11,098 nt of DNA from Gracilibacteraceae bacterium (GCA_031255985.1 JAIRRL010000135.1:1-11098), one strand, 5' to 3'. Positions 1-6,456 are shown, numbered from the stretch's first letter. Made by a program: numbers and translations. The notes: generated from the letters alone by a model not told the origin.

Positions 1-1149
1 ATCCGTCCCGCCCAAAACCGCGGCCAGCACAGCGGCAATCCGCCCCGCCGCCCGCCCGTCGCCATAAGGATTTCCGGCGGCGGCCGCGCGGGCGTAAAAT
101 TTTTCATCTGTCAGCAAGCGGCGGACGGCCTCTCTGACGGCGGCCCCGCTCGCGCCGGCCAGCATAGCGCCGCCGCGGGCGACGATCTCCGGCCGCTCCG
201 TCGTGTCGCGGGCGACGACGAGCGGTTTACCGAGCGAGGGCGCTTCCTCCTGCACCCCGCCGGAATCCGTGACGATAAGATGAGCGCGGCCCATCAGATT
301 GGCAAAATCAGCGTAAAAGAGCGGTTCGCATAAATACAGGCGATCCGGCGGCGCCGCCGCGCCCAGAGCGGCCGTGATCACATCCCGCGCGGCCGGATTT
401 TTGTGCAGGGGCAAAACGAGGCTAACATCGGGAAACTCCGCCAAAATATCGCGCAAACCGGCGCAAATATCAGCGAGAGGCGGCCCCCAGTTTTCGCGCC
501 GGTGCAGCGTCGCCAGCAGCAGCCGGCGGCCGGCGGCGGCGGCGGCGGCAAGCCAGGCGGCCAAAGGGCGGGACTGAAAAATATAATCAGGCCGCGCCAC
601 GGTGAGCAAGGCGTCAATCACCGTATTGCCGGTTATATGGATACGCGCGGCCGGGACGCCTTCCCGGCGCAGATTGGCGGCGGCGGTTTTCGTCGGGGCA
701 AAATGCCAGTCCGCCAGCACGGCGACAAGGCGGCGGTTTATTTCCTCCGGCCAGGGGGAATATTTATCCCCCGTGCGCAGGCCGGCCTCGACGTGGGCGA
801 CGGGAATCCGGCGGTAAAACGCCGCCAGCGCCGCCGCGAAAGCCGTAGCGGTATCGCCCTGCACCAGCAGCAGGCGCGGCTGTTCGGCCAGCAGCAGCGG
901 CTGGATTTCCCTCAGTATCCGCCCGGTCAAATCCGAAAGCTCCTGGCCGGGCTGCATGAGATTCAGATCATAATCCGGCTTCAGGTCAAAAACCGCGAGT
1001 ACCTGGTCGAGCATTTCCCGGTGCTGCCCCGTCGCCGCCACGCGAACTTCCATCTCCGGCCGGGCGCGCAGAGCGCCGATCACCGGCGCCAGCTTGATCG
1101 CCTCCGGCCGCGTCCCGAAAACCGCCAGCGCCAGCGGACGTTTCTCCAT
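1..1149 (-). CDS. wecB: UDP-N-acetylglucosamine 2-epimerase (non-hydrolysing), 3' end cut by window edge
   Basis: The enzyme interconverts UDP-GlcNAc and UDP-ManNAc in the cytoplasm, supplying ManNAc for cell-wall polymers such as teichoic acid linkage units or secondary wall polysaccharides. The reading frame is open for 383 codons from the ATG at 1149 to base 1; the family is usually about 370-390 residues, so only a few C-terminal residues should be missing. Family motifs are clear: FGTRPEAIKLAP (residues 11-22), GQHREML (41-47), QGDTAT (97-102), HVEAGLRTG (from 119), HRRENWG, and TDSGGVQEEA (from 294), which lies in the UDP-binding region. The start is chosen because a strong Shine-Dalgarno site lies 9 bases upstream. 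An Ala-rich stretch is encoded by a run of GCC codons (about 531-549). The gene is divergent from argH and has its own promoter. The identification is firm; the exact polymer it feeds is unknown. Confidence 0.95.
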   Translation of the reverse strand, partial: MEKRPLALAVFGTRPEAIKLAPVIGALRARPEMEVRVAATGQHREMLDQVLAVFDLKPDYDLNLMQPGQELSDLTGRILREIQPLLLAEQPRLLLVQGDTATAFAAALAAFYRRIPVAHVEAGLRTGDKYSPWPEEINRRLVAVLADWHFAPTKTAAANLRREGVPAARIHITGNTVIDALLTVARPDYIFQSRPLAAWLAAAAAAGRRLLLATLHRRENWGPPLADICAGLRDILAEFPDVSLVLPLHKNPAARDVITAALGAAAPPDRLYLCEPLFYADFANLMGRAHLIVTDSGGVQEEAPSLGKPLVVARDTTERPEIVARGGAMLAGASGAAVREAVRRLLTDEKFYARAAAAGNPYGDGRAAGRIAAVLAAVLGGTD

Positions 1150-1158
1150 AACTTGCGT

Positions 1159-1166
1159 TCACCTCC
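1159..1166 (-). promoter_or_regulatory. Ribosome binding site of wecB
   Basis: Read on the minus strand this is GGAGGTGA, an almost perfect Shine-Dalgarno sequence, 9 bases before the ATG at 1149. It fixes the wecB start. Confidence 0.85.
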
Positions 1167-1174
1167 GCCGCTCA

Positions 1175-1204
1175 ATTGTACTACCAAACGCCGCGCCCCG
1201 TCAA
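1175..1204 (-). promoter_or_regulatory. Sigma-A-type promoter for wecB
   Basis: On the minus strand, a -35 box TTGACG (1199-1204) and a -10 box TACAAT (1175-1180) are separated by 18 bases. Both boxes match 5 of 6 consensus positions. The expected transcript start is a few bases upstream of the wecB Shine-Dalgarno site. Confidence 0.7.
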
Positions 1205-1246
1205 ACAAAGAATTAAAACCGCCCGCAAGGCCTGTAAATCAAGGAC

Positions 1247-1275
1247 TTGCGGCTGCCGGAACTTTATTGTATAAT
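1247..1275 (+). promoter_or_regulatory. Sigma-A-type promoter for the argH operon
   Basis: A -35 box TTGCGG (1247-1252) and a perfect -10 box TATAAT (1270-1275) are separated by 17 bases, about 33 bases upstream of the argH ATG. The local sequence is much more AT-rich than the genes. It is divergent from the wecB promoter, with the two -35 boxes about 42 bases apart. Confidence 0.75.
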
Positions 1276-1285
1276 GAAAACAATA
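1265..1285. promoter_or_regulatory. Candidate operator dyad over the argH -10 box
   Basis: Inverted repeat TATTGT (1265-1270), 9-base spacer, ACAATA (1280-1285). It straddles the -10 box and the likely transcription start, where a repressor would block initiation. Arginine genes are often repressed by ArgR/AhrC, but these arms do not closely match the known ARG box, so the regulator is not assigned. It could also be chance in AT-rich promoter DNA. Confidence 0.3.
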
Positions 1286-1307
1286 CGGCGAAGAAAGAAG
1301 GGCGGAC

Positions 1308-2702
1308 ATGAAACTTTGGGGAGGACGCTTTGAAAAAGACACAGACGCGCTGGTGGAGGATTTTCACTCGTCAGTCTCGTTTGACCGGCGTCTGTATGAG
1401 CAGGATATAGCGGGCAGTATCGCCCACGCCGCCATGCTCGGCCGGGCCGGGATCATCACGCGGGCGGAAGCGGAGCAAATCATCGCCGGCCTGGAAACCG
1501 TCCGGGCGGATATCGAGTCGGGGCGGGCCGAACTGGCAAAAAGCGCGGAAGACATTCATATGAACGTGGAAAAGCTGCTGACGGAGCGAATCGGGCCAGT
1601 GGGAAAAAAACTGCATACGGGCCGCAGCCGCAACGACCAGGTGGCCTTGGATTTGCGGCTTTTTCTCCGGGCGGAAACGGATAAAACCATGGATTTGCTG
1701 GCGGCGCTCACCCGAACTCTGCTGACCCTGGCGGAAGAACACGCGGAAACCTGGGCGCCCGGCTACACCCATCTGCAAAAAGCCCAGCCGATCACGCTGG
1801 GACACCATTTTATGGCTTACGCGGCCATGTTTTTGCGGGATTTATCCCGCCTGAGCGACGCCCGCCGCCGCCTGAACTACTCGCCCCTGGGATCGGGCGC
1901 CCTGGCCGGCACCACCTTCCCGCTCCGGCGGGAGGAGACGGCGCGGGATTTGGGTTTTGCCGGCCTGACCTTAAACAGCCTTGACGGCGTGAGCGACCGG
2001 GATTTCGCCCTGGAATTTTTGAGCGCGGCGGCGCTCGTCATGATGCATTTAAGCCGCCTGGCCGAGGAAATCATCTTATGGGCAAGCGGCGAATTCGATT
2101 TTATCAGCCTGGACGACGCTTACGCCACAGGTTCCAGCATCATGCCCCAGAAAAAAAACCCGGACGTGGCGGAACTGGTGCGCGGCAAAACCGGCCGGGT
2201 CTACGGCGATCTGTTCGCGCTGCTCACAGTGATGAAAGGCTTGCCGCTGGCGTATAACAAAGACTTGCAGGAGGATAAGGAATGTGTTTTTGACGCCGTG
2301 GACACCGTGCAAAAATGCCTGCTCGTAACGGCTCCGCTGCTGAAAACGATGACCGTGCGCAAAGATCGCCTGGCCGCCGAAGCCAAAAAAGGCTTTATGA
2401 ACGCCACCGATCTCGCTGATTATCTCGCCAAAAAACAGATCCCTTTCCGGGAAGCGCACGCCATAGTCGGCCGGCTGGTGCTTTTATGCGGGCAAAGAGG
2501 CTGCGCCCTGGAAGACTTGCCGCTGACGGAACTCCAGGCGGCGGCGGCCGGGATCGAAGCCGACGTATACGACGCCATCAGCGTCGAAACCTGCGTCCGC
2601 GCCCGGCGCGTTCCGGGCGGGCCGGCCCCGGAGGCGGTGCGGGAGGCGATCCGGGCGGCGCGGGCCGAATTGGAAACCATGAATAAGCGGGAGGACGCAT
2701 GA
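1308..2702 (+). CDS. argH: Argininosuccinate lyase
   Basis: Cytoplasmic enzyme that cleaves argininosuccinate to arginine and fumarate, the last step of arginine biosynthesis. The 464 residues match the usual family length (about 455-470). The N-terminus MKLWGGRF is typical. HTGRSRNDQV and GYTHLQKAQP (with His155) are active-site segments of the fumarase/aspartase superfamily. The signature loop GSSIMPQKKNPD begins at Gly275 and carries the catalytic serine region. A purine-rich AAGGGCGG lies just upstream of the ATG. The gene is the first of a plus-strand series and its stop overlaps the start of the next gene (ATGA). No argG is seen next to it; the upstream neighbour is the divergent wecB. 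Confidence 0.98.
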   Translation: MKLWGGRFEKDTDALVEDFHSSVSFDRRLYEQDIAGSIAHAAMLGRAGIITRAEAEQIIAGLETVRADIESGRAELAKSAEDIHMNVEKLLTERIGPVGKKLHTGRSRNDQVALDLRLFLRAETDKTMDLLAALTRTLLTLAEEHAETWAPGYTHLQKAQPITLGHHFMAYAAMFLRDLSRLSDARRRLNYSPLGSGALAGTTFPLRREETARDLGFAGLTLNSLDGVSDRDFALEFLSAAALVMMHLSRLAEEIILWASGEFDFISLDDAYATGSSIMPQKKNPDVAELVRGKTGRVYGDLFALLTVMKGLPLAYNKDLQEDKECVFDAVDTVQKCLLVTAPLLKTMTVRKDRLAAEAKKGFMNATDLADYLAKKQIPFREAHAIVGRLVLLCGQRGCALEDLPLTELQAAAAGIEADVYDAISVETCVRARRVPGGPAPEAVREAIRAARAELETMNKREDA

Positions 2703-3271
2703 AAATAGGATTGGATTTAGACGGAGTAGTGGTCAACAGCCTGCCCCAGGTGATAAAAGTTCTTGATTCCTGTTTTGCGCAAAAATTCGCGCCGGGGGAT
2801 CATTTTGATCTTTCACGCTATTATGGGGCGCCGCGGGATGAAATCAGCCTTGTCATATCAGAACGGGCGGAAGAAATGTTCGGGGCGGCGGAAATGACGG
2901 AAGGAGCGGCGGCGGGCATAGCCGCGCTGGAAAAAAATGGGCATGAAATAATTTATGTCACCGCCCGCAAAGCGGGGCGGGAAGAAGAAGTGACCCGCGC
3001 CTGGCTGGCGCGGCGCGGTCTGGGGCACAGTCCCCTCTTTTGCGTCTCCGGCGGCTCAAAGGCGGATGTGGTGCTGGCGGAATCGATCGAGGTTTTTGTC
3101 GATGATTTTCTGCGCAACGCGGAGCAAATATCGGCGGTCGGCGTTCCCGTCCTCCTGCTGGACGCTTTTTACAATCAGGCGGAAGAAGTGCCGCCGGGGG
3201 TCACGCGCTGTAACGGCTGGGAAGATATTCAGCGCGCCGTCGCCGCCCTCGCGGCCCGAAAGCCGCTGTAG
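2699..3271 (+). CDS. HAD-superfamily hydrolase, putative 5'(3')-deoxyribonucleotidase-like
   Basis: A 190-residue protein with the HAD phosphatase motifs in order: DLDGVV with nucleophile Asp6 and acid/base Asp8, a motif II Thr at 88 (YVTARK), a motif III Lys at about 121 (GGSKADV), and the metal-binding pair FVDD with Asp135/Asp136. The small cap inserted after motif I and the overall size resemble the NT5C/YqfW group of nucleotide phosphatases, so the likely reaction is magnesium-dependent dephosphorylation of a small phosphate ester such as a (deoxy)nucleotide. Its start overlaps the argH stop by 4 bases, suggesting translational coupling, although no link to arginine synthesis is obvious. 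Substrate is unproven; the superfamily call is firm. Confidence 0.8.
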   Translation: MKIGLDLDGVVVNSLPQVIKVLDSCFAQKFAPGDHFDLSRYYGAPRDEISLVISERAEEMFGAAEMTEGAAAGIAALEKNGHEIIYVTARKAGREEEVTRAWLARRGLGHSPLFCVSGGSKADVVLAESIEVFVDDFLRNAEQISAVGVPVLLLDAFYNQAEEVPPGVTRCNGWEDIQRAVAALAARKPL

Positions 3272-3311
3272 AAGACGCCGCCTGCGGCGGCCCGGATTAA
3301 CAATTGATTTT

Positions 3312-3320
3312 AAGGGGGAG
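3312..3320 (+). promoter_or_regulatory. Ribosome binding site that fixes the GTG start of yebC
   Basis: AAGGGGGAG lies 6 bases before a GTG at 3327. The GTG gives the conserved YebC N-terminus (SGHSKWANIKHKK directly after the start), so an upstream ATG in the same frame, within the preceding gene, is not the start. Confidence 0.8.
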
Positions 3321-3326
3321 TTTTGC

Positions 3327-4082
3327 GTGTCGGGTCATTCAAAATGGGCAAATATCAAGCACAAAAAAGCGCGGACTGACGCGGCTAAAGGGCGGATTTT
3401 CACCAAAATGGCGCGGGAAATCATGGTCGCGGCTAAAGCGGGCGGCGGCGACCCAAACGGGAACTTCCGCCTGAAGATCGCGATTGATAACGCGAAGGCG
3501 GCAAATTTACCCGGCGATAATATTCAGCGCGCTATTCAAAAAGGCGTGGGCGGCGGCGACGACGCCATATACGAAGAATTGCGCTATGAAGGCTACGCGC
3601 CCGGCGGGGTCGCCGTTATGGTGGATATCATGACTGACAACCGCAATCGCGCCGCCGGCGAAGTGCGGCATCTTTTCGCCAAAAACGGGGGCAATCTGGG
3701 GGAAACCGGCTGCGTGGGCTGGCTGTTCCGGGAAAAAGGGCAAATAACCGTTTCCCGCGCCGAATGTGACTGGACGGAGGACGATTTTCTCATGGCGGCC
3801 CTGGAAGCGGGGGCGGAAGAAGTCGAGACCGACGACGACAGTTTCGAGGTTTTTACCGCCGCCGCGGAACTGGAGCCGGTGCGGGCGGCGCTGCTGCAAG
3901 CGGGAATAAAACCGGCTCAGGCCGGCCTGAATCTCGTGCCGGAAACCAAAGTGGAAATCAGTGACGTTGAGCAGGCGAAAAAAATTATCAAACTCATTGA
4001 CGCTTTGGACGAACACGACGACGCCCAAAACGTGTACACGAATTTTGAGCTGGCGGACTCTCTGAATCCGGCTGAATTGTAG
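3327..4082 (+). CDS. yebC: YebC/PmpR family protein (TACO1 family)
   Basis: A 251-residue cytoplasmic protein of the widespread YebC family, described variously as a DNA-binding transcriptional regulator and, in more recent work, as a translation factor that relieves ribosome stalling, like mitochondrial TACO1. Hallmarks are the N-terminus SGHSKWANIKHKKA, a KGRIFTKMAREI segment, NFRLKIAIDNAKAANLP, the YEGYAPGGVAVMVD motif, and TDNRNRAAGEVRHLF followed by GGNLGETGCVGWLF. The length fits the family (about 240-250). It starts at GTG with a strong ribosome binding site. The gap after the nucleotidase gene is 55 bases and the gap before ruvC is 6 bases. yebC next to ruvC is a common bacterial arrangement. 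Confidence 0.96.
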   Translation: MSGHSKWANIKHKKARTDAAKGRIFTKMAREIMVAAKAGGGDPNGNFRLKIAIDNAKAANLPGDNIQRAIQKGVGGGDDAIYEELRYEGYAPGGVAVMVDIMTDNRNRAAGEVRHLFAKNGGNLGETGCVGWLFREKGQITVSRAECDWTEDDFLMAALEAGAEEVETDDDSFEVFTAAAELEPVRAALLQAGIKPAQAGLNLVPETKVEISDVEQAKKIIKLIDALDEHDDAQNVYTNFELADSLNPAEL

Positions 4083-4088
4083 CGGCGG

Positions 4089-4586
4089 ATGCGTATACTG
4101 GGAATCGATCCGGGAACGGCGGTTATGGGCTTCGGGCTGATAGACTGCCAAGCGGGCAAACTGAGGGCGCTGACCTACGGCGTCTGGCGCACGAACGCCG
4201 CTTGGCGGCCGGAGCGGCGTCTGCTCTCTCTTTTTGAGGAAATAGAAGCCTGTATCGAAGCCTACCGGCCGGAGGAAACGGCGGTGGAGGAACTGTTTTT
4301 CAACCGCAACACAACGACAGCCATCGCGGTGGGACAGGCGCGAGGGGTGGTTTTACTGGCGGCGGCCAGGCGGGAACTGCCGGTTTATGAATACACGCCC
4401 CTGCAAGTTAAACAGGCGGTGACCGGGTATGGCCGGGCGGACAAACAGCAGATTCAATTCATGACGCGGGCAATTTTGGCTTTGCCGGAAACGCCGAAAC
4501 CGGACGACGCGGCCGACGCGCTGGCGATAGCCGTCTGTCACGCCCACAGCCGGCGGACGAAACAGAAAACGGAGGACGGAAAATGA
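4089..4586 (+). CDS. ruvC: Crossover junction endodeoxyribonuclease RuvC
   Basis: Homodimeric nuclease that resolves Holliday junctions by paired symmetric nicks during recombinational repair. The protein has 165 residues, the usual size. The RNase H-like fold is indicated by MRILGIDPGT with catalytic Asp7, AVEELFF with Glu67, and PDDAADALAIAVCH with Asp140 and Asp143, giving the full acidic tetrad. The segment TPLQVKQAVTGYGRADKQQ is the conserved junction-contact region. It begins 6 bases after yebC with only a weak GCGGCGG upstream, so translational coupling is likely. It overlaps ruvA by 4 bases (ATGA). Confidence 0.97.
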   Translation: MRILGIDPGTAVMGFGLIDCQAGKLRALTYGVWRTNAAWRPERRLLSLFEEIEACIEAYRPEETAVEELFFNRNTTTAIAVGQARGVVLLAAARRELPVYEYTPLQVKQAVTGYGRADKQQIQFMTRAILALPETPKPDDAADALAIAVCHAHSRRTKQKTEDGK

Positions 4587-5182
4587 TAGGGCTGCTTAAA
4601 GGCACAATCGAAGCGCTGACGCCGGAACAAGTGCTTATTTCCGTGGGAGGCGTGGGCTTTGAAGCAGGGACGCCCACCCGCTTGACGGCCGGTCTGCGCG
4701 CCGGGCAGGAGATCGTTTTGTACACGGTAATGCTGACGCGGGAAGATGATATATCGCTTTACGGATTCGGCAGCCAGGACGATAGAAACCTCTTTCGTCT
4801 GCTGATCAGCGTGTCCGGCGTCGGGCCAAAAGCGGCGCTGGGCCTTTTATCCGTTTTTGCCGCCCCGGAACTGAAAAAAGCCATCGCGGCGGAAGACGCG
4901 GCCATGCTGACCAGAGCGCCGGGCATCGGGGTCAAGATCGCCCGGCGGCTGATATTGGAGTTAAAAGGTAAAATCGGGGACGCGGCGTTCGGCGAAACAG
5001 ACCCGGAGGCGGGGCCGCCTGCCGGCGCGATCGGGGACGAAGCGATGGAGGCCCTGTTGGGATACGGTTTCGCCCGCATGGAAGCAAGGCAGGCGCTGAA
5101 TAAAGTTTTGAGCGCGGAAGGAGAGTTAAGCCCGCCGGAACAGATTCAGCGCGCTCTGCGCCTGCTTGTTCCAGGAAAATAA
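4583..5182 (+). CDS. ruvA: Holliday junction branch migration protein RuvA
   Basis: RuvA tetramers bind the four-way junction and load the RuvB motor for branch migration. The protein has 199 residues, as expected. Residues 1-62 form the OB-fold domain (MIGLLKG, GGVGFE) with the acidic pin REDD (Glu54, Asp55). Two helix-hairpin-helix motifs follow (SVSGVGPKAAL and APGIGVKIARRLILELKGK). A Gly/Pro-rich linker (around 140-152) leads to the C-terminal RuvB-contacting domain (from about 153, EALLGYGFARMEARQAL). It overlaps ruvC by 4 bases. The usual partner gene ruvB does not follow, and no clear terminator is seen after the stop codon. Confidence 0.96.
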   Translation: MIGLLKGTIEALTPEQVLISVGGVGFEAGTPTRLTAGLRAGQEIVLYTVMLTREDDISLYGFGSQDDRNLFRLLISVSGVGPKAALGLLSVFAAPELKKAIAAEDAAMLTRAPGIGVKIARRLILELKGKIGDAAFGETDPEAGPPAGAIGDEAMEALLGYGFARMEARQALNKVLSAEGELSPPEQIQRALRLLVPGK

Positions 5183-5229
5183 ACCCATATATGTAAAAAA
5201 CAGGGATATAAAATTGAGAAAGGAGACTA

Positions 5230-5258
5230 TTGACAAAGAAGGTATTCCGTGTTACCAT
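5230..5258 (+). promoter_or_regulatory. Candidate promoter of the B12-riboswitch leader
   Basis: Perfect -35 TTGACA (5230-5235), 17-base spacer, weak -10 TACCAT (5253-5258). It lies about 50-60 bases upstream of the riboswitch core in an AT-rich stretch. The weak -10 limits confidence; read-through from ruvA is also possible. Confidence 0.45.
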
Positions 5259-5310
5259 CAAATCAGGAAATTTTTGTTTAACTTAATAAACTGTGGCTCG
5301 GAAGTCTCCG

Positions 5311-5500
5311 CTGACGCGAGGTTTCCAGCTGAGGGAATCGGGTGCGAAGCCCGGACTGCGTGGTGATAAATCGCCGCCAACTGTAAGCGAATGAGGCCGT
5401 GTTTCAAGGTGAAAACCTGCCATTGACGTGAGTCGAGAAGGTTGAAACACGGACGAGGGGAGAAATCCCGGAAGCGCGAGTCAGGAGACCTACAGCGCTG
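5311..5500 (+). ncRNA. Cobalamin (B12) riboswitch
   Basis: RNA aptamer that binds a cobalamin and controls the downstream genes in cis. The conserved parts occur in order: GAGGGAATC (5331-5339), a P3 hairpin (CGGG 5339-5342 with CCCG 5350-5353), CCGCCAACTGTAAGCG ending at 5389, GCCATTGA (5419-5426), GAGAAGG (5435-5441), and the B12 box GAGTCAGGAGACCTAC (5478-5493). P1 can form between AGGTTT (5319-5324) and AGACCT (5486-5491). An 11-bp perfect stem (CCGTGTTTCAA 5397-5407 with TTGAAACACGG 5442-5452) encloses a GAAA-capped hairpin at 5407-5418. A terminator follows 40 bases downstream, so the expected logic is repression when cobalamin is plentiful. Which cobalamin form it prefers cannot be read by eye. 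Confidence 0.92.
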
Positions 5501-5540
5501 ACATGAGATCGCCAAGGGGGCGAAACACTGAAAAAAACTG

Positions 5541-5573
5541 AGCCGCAGTCAATAGACTGGCGGCTTTTGTGTT
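5541..5573 (+). terminator. Intrinsic terminator of the B12 riboswitch
   Basis: Stem AGCCGCAGTC (5541-5550), loop AATA, return arm GACT-G-GCGGCT (5555-5565) with one bulged G, then TTTTGTGTT. The stem has 10 base pairs. The position just after the aptamer marks it as the expression platform for premature termination. Confidence 0.75.
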
Positions 5574-5579
5574 ATCCGG

Positions 5580-5722
5580 AGCGTTGTTGACAGAGGGAAT
5601 CAGGTGAAGGTTCTGAGCAGATACCGCTGCTGTAAGCGCAAAGACTGTGATTCGCAGGCGAAAGCCGGGATCCGGGAAGGCGGGGAGGGACGACAGAGAA
5701 GGGATGTGAGGCCGGTTACGCG
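5580..5722 (+). ncRNA. Second, degenerate cobalamin-riboswitch-like element
   Basis: Downstream of the first switch and its terminator the same 5' landmarks recur: GAGGGAATC (5593-5601) and CTGTAAGCG (5630-5638), with a P3 hairpin between them (TCAGG 5600-5604 with TTCTGA 5611-5616) and CCGCTGCTGTAA as in the consensus. CCGGGAAGGC (5672-5681) resembles the conserved GGGAAGG segment. The 3' end, where a B12 box is expected, reads GATGTGAGGCCGGTTACG (5703-5720), which looks like a B12 box lacking the central AGA. This could be a divergent working aptamer of a smaller class, or a decaying copy. No second terminator is obvious before the gene. Confidence 0.6.
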
Positions 5723-5812
5723 GAATTTTTGGGCAAAACGCGGAAAGGGGTGATAAAGGCGTAAAGTGAAACGTTCGATATATGAGGATAGAGATCTTAA
5801 ATTTATTAATAC

Positions 5813-5820
5813 GGAAAGGA
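5813..5820 (+). promoter_or_regulatory. Ribosome binding site that fixes the start at 5829
   Basis: GGAAAGGA, 8 bases before the ATG at 5829. An in-frame ATG at 5766 lacks such a site and would put a charged 21-residue extension before the signal peptide, so 5829 is preferred. Confidence 0.7.
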
Positions 5821-5828
5821 ACAAAAAA

Positions 5829-6335
5829 ATGAGAAAATCAAAGGTGTTCACGATTCTGTTAGCCGCCGCAATTTCGCTGGCGGTCTTCACAGCGCCAGTC
5901 CTAGCGGCAGACGTCGATGCTTCAATATCCATCGTCATTTACGACGAAGACGGTGTACCCTGGGAAGTTGATTACCAAGACATCACAATCGCCGAGGGAA
6001 CGAGTCTCAAAGACGCTACGGATATCTTTTTCGATTACGCCGAGCCTGTGTGGGATCTTGATATTGACAAGTATAATCCCCCCGCTATAGTGCAGTATCT
6101 CGCCAGCCTGTACGGTTATGCCACAGAACTGGATTATTACTATCCTGAGTATACCGACGCCGAAGGCATTCATTATGTATACGCCGGCTGGGATTGGGAG
6201 TTCACGGTTGACGGCAGTCAGCCGGCTTACACCGGCGACCCGGAACATCTTTACACGGCGGATCAGTATGAAATCCAGGACGGCGACGAGATCGTCTGGA
6301 CCTACGACTACCATGTTACCCGCTGGGTAGAATAA
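5829..6335 (+). CDS. Secreted DUF4430 (transcobalamin C-terminal-like) protein under B12 riboswitch control
   Basis: A 168-residue exported protein. Residues 1-26 form a signal peptide: MRKSK, a hydrophobic core, then a PVLA-AD cleavage region; no lipobox cysteine is present. The mature part is acidic and rich in Tyr, Trp and Asp. Its pattern fits DUF4430: EGTSLKDATDIFF (the strand-helix start), AGWDWEFTVDG in place of the usual GWMY-type core, and a closing QDGDEIVWTYDY. This fold is related to the C-terminal cobalamin-binding domain of animal transcobalamin and intrinsic factor. It is the first gene after the tandem riboswitch leader, so low-cobalamin expression is expected. The likely role is extracellular corrinoid binding or delivery; that is inference, and no transporter gene is visible. 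GC content is clearly lower than in the upstream genes. Confidence 0.8.
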   Translation: MRKSKVFTILLAAAISLAVFTAPVLAADVDASISIVIYDEDGVPWEVDYQDITIAEGTSLKDATDIFFDYAEPVWDLDIDKYNPPAIVQYLASLYGYATELDYYYPEYTDAEGIHYVYAGWDWEFTVDGSQPAYTGDPEHLYTADQYEIQDGDEIVWTYDYHVTRWVE

Positions 6336-6358
6336 GAGGAATAAGACTGCTCCGTGCG

Positions 6359-6389
6359 GTATAGGGGACGGTTTTTCCGTCCCCTATAC
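6359..6389. repeat. Perfect 13-bp palindromic hairpin
   Basis: GTATAGGGGACGG (6359-6371), loop TTTTT, CCGTCCCCTATAC (6377-6389). Pairing is perfect over 13 bp. It lies 23 bases after the stop of the small secreted gene. No T-run follows the stem, so it is not a standard intrinsic terminator, although it may still slow transcription or protect the mRNA 3' end. The form is typical of short dispersed palindromes. Confidence 0.65.
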
Positions 6390-6402
6390 ATAACTCTACG
6401 CC

Positions 6403-6430
6403 CGTCATTGCGAGCGGAGCGAAGCAATCC
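6403..6430. repeat. Dispersed intergenic repeat-like motif (ATTGC...GCAAT type)
   Basis: A 28-base motif with arms ATTGC (6407-6411) and GCAAT (6424-6428) around a GCGAGCGGAGCGAAG-like purine-rich core, preceded by CGTC. Motifs of this form are familiar as dispersed intergenic repeats in many bacterial genomes. Only one copy is in the window, so repetition here cannot be shown. Confidence 0.5.
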
Positions 6431-6456
6431 AGAAAACGTGAAGGGAAAATTTTACT

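Noticed and set aside
531..549. CGG trinucleotide run
   Set aside because: It simply encodes an alanine stretch in wecB through a GC-biased codon; no separate role is indicated.
403..1311. Long plus-strand open frame of 302 codons opposite wecB
   Set aside because: It is antisense to a gene with firm family motifs, has Arg/Pro/Gln-rich composition typical of GC-rich shadow frames, and runs across both promoters.
3277..3291. GCCGCC-TGC-GGCGGC hairpin between the nucleotidase gene and yebC
   Set aside because: It has a 6-bp stem without a T-run and lies in very GC-rich DNA where such pairings are common; not supported as a terminator.
5230..5286. An 18-codon open frame starting with TTG (MTKKVFRVTIKSGNFCLT) behind an AGGAG
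   Set aside because: Its start coincides with the TTGACA -35 box, the spacing to AGGAG is only 4 bases, and nothing supports translation. A leader peptide or gene remnant cannot be excluded.
5587..5615. A second TTGACA (5587-5592) as a promoter for the small secreted gene
   Set aside because: There is no usable -10 box 16-18 bases downstream, and the sequence lies in the second riboswitch-like element.
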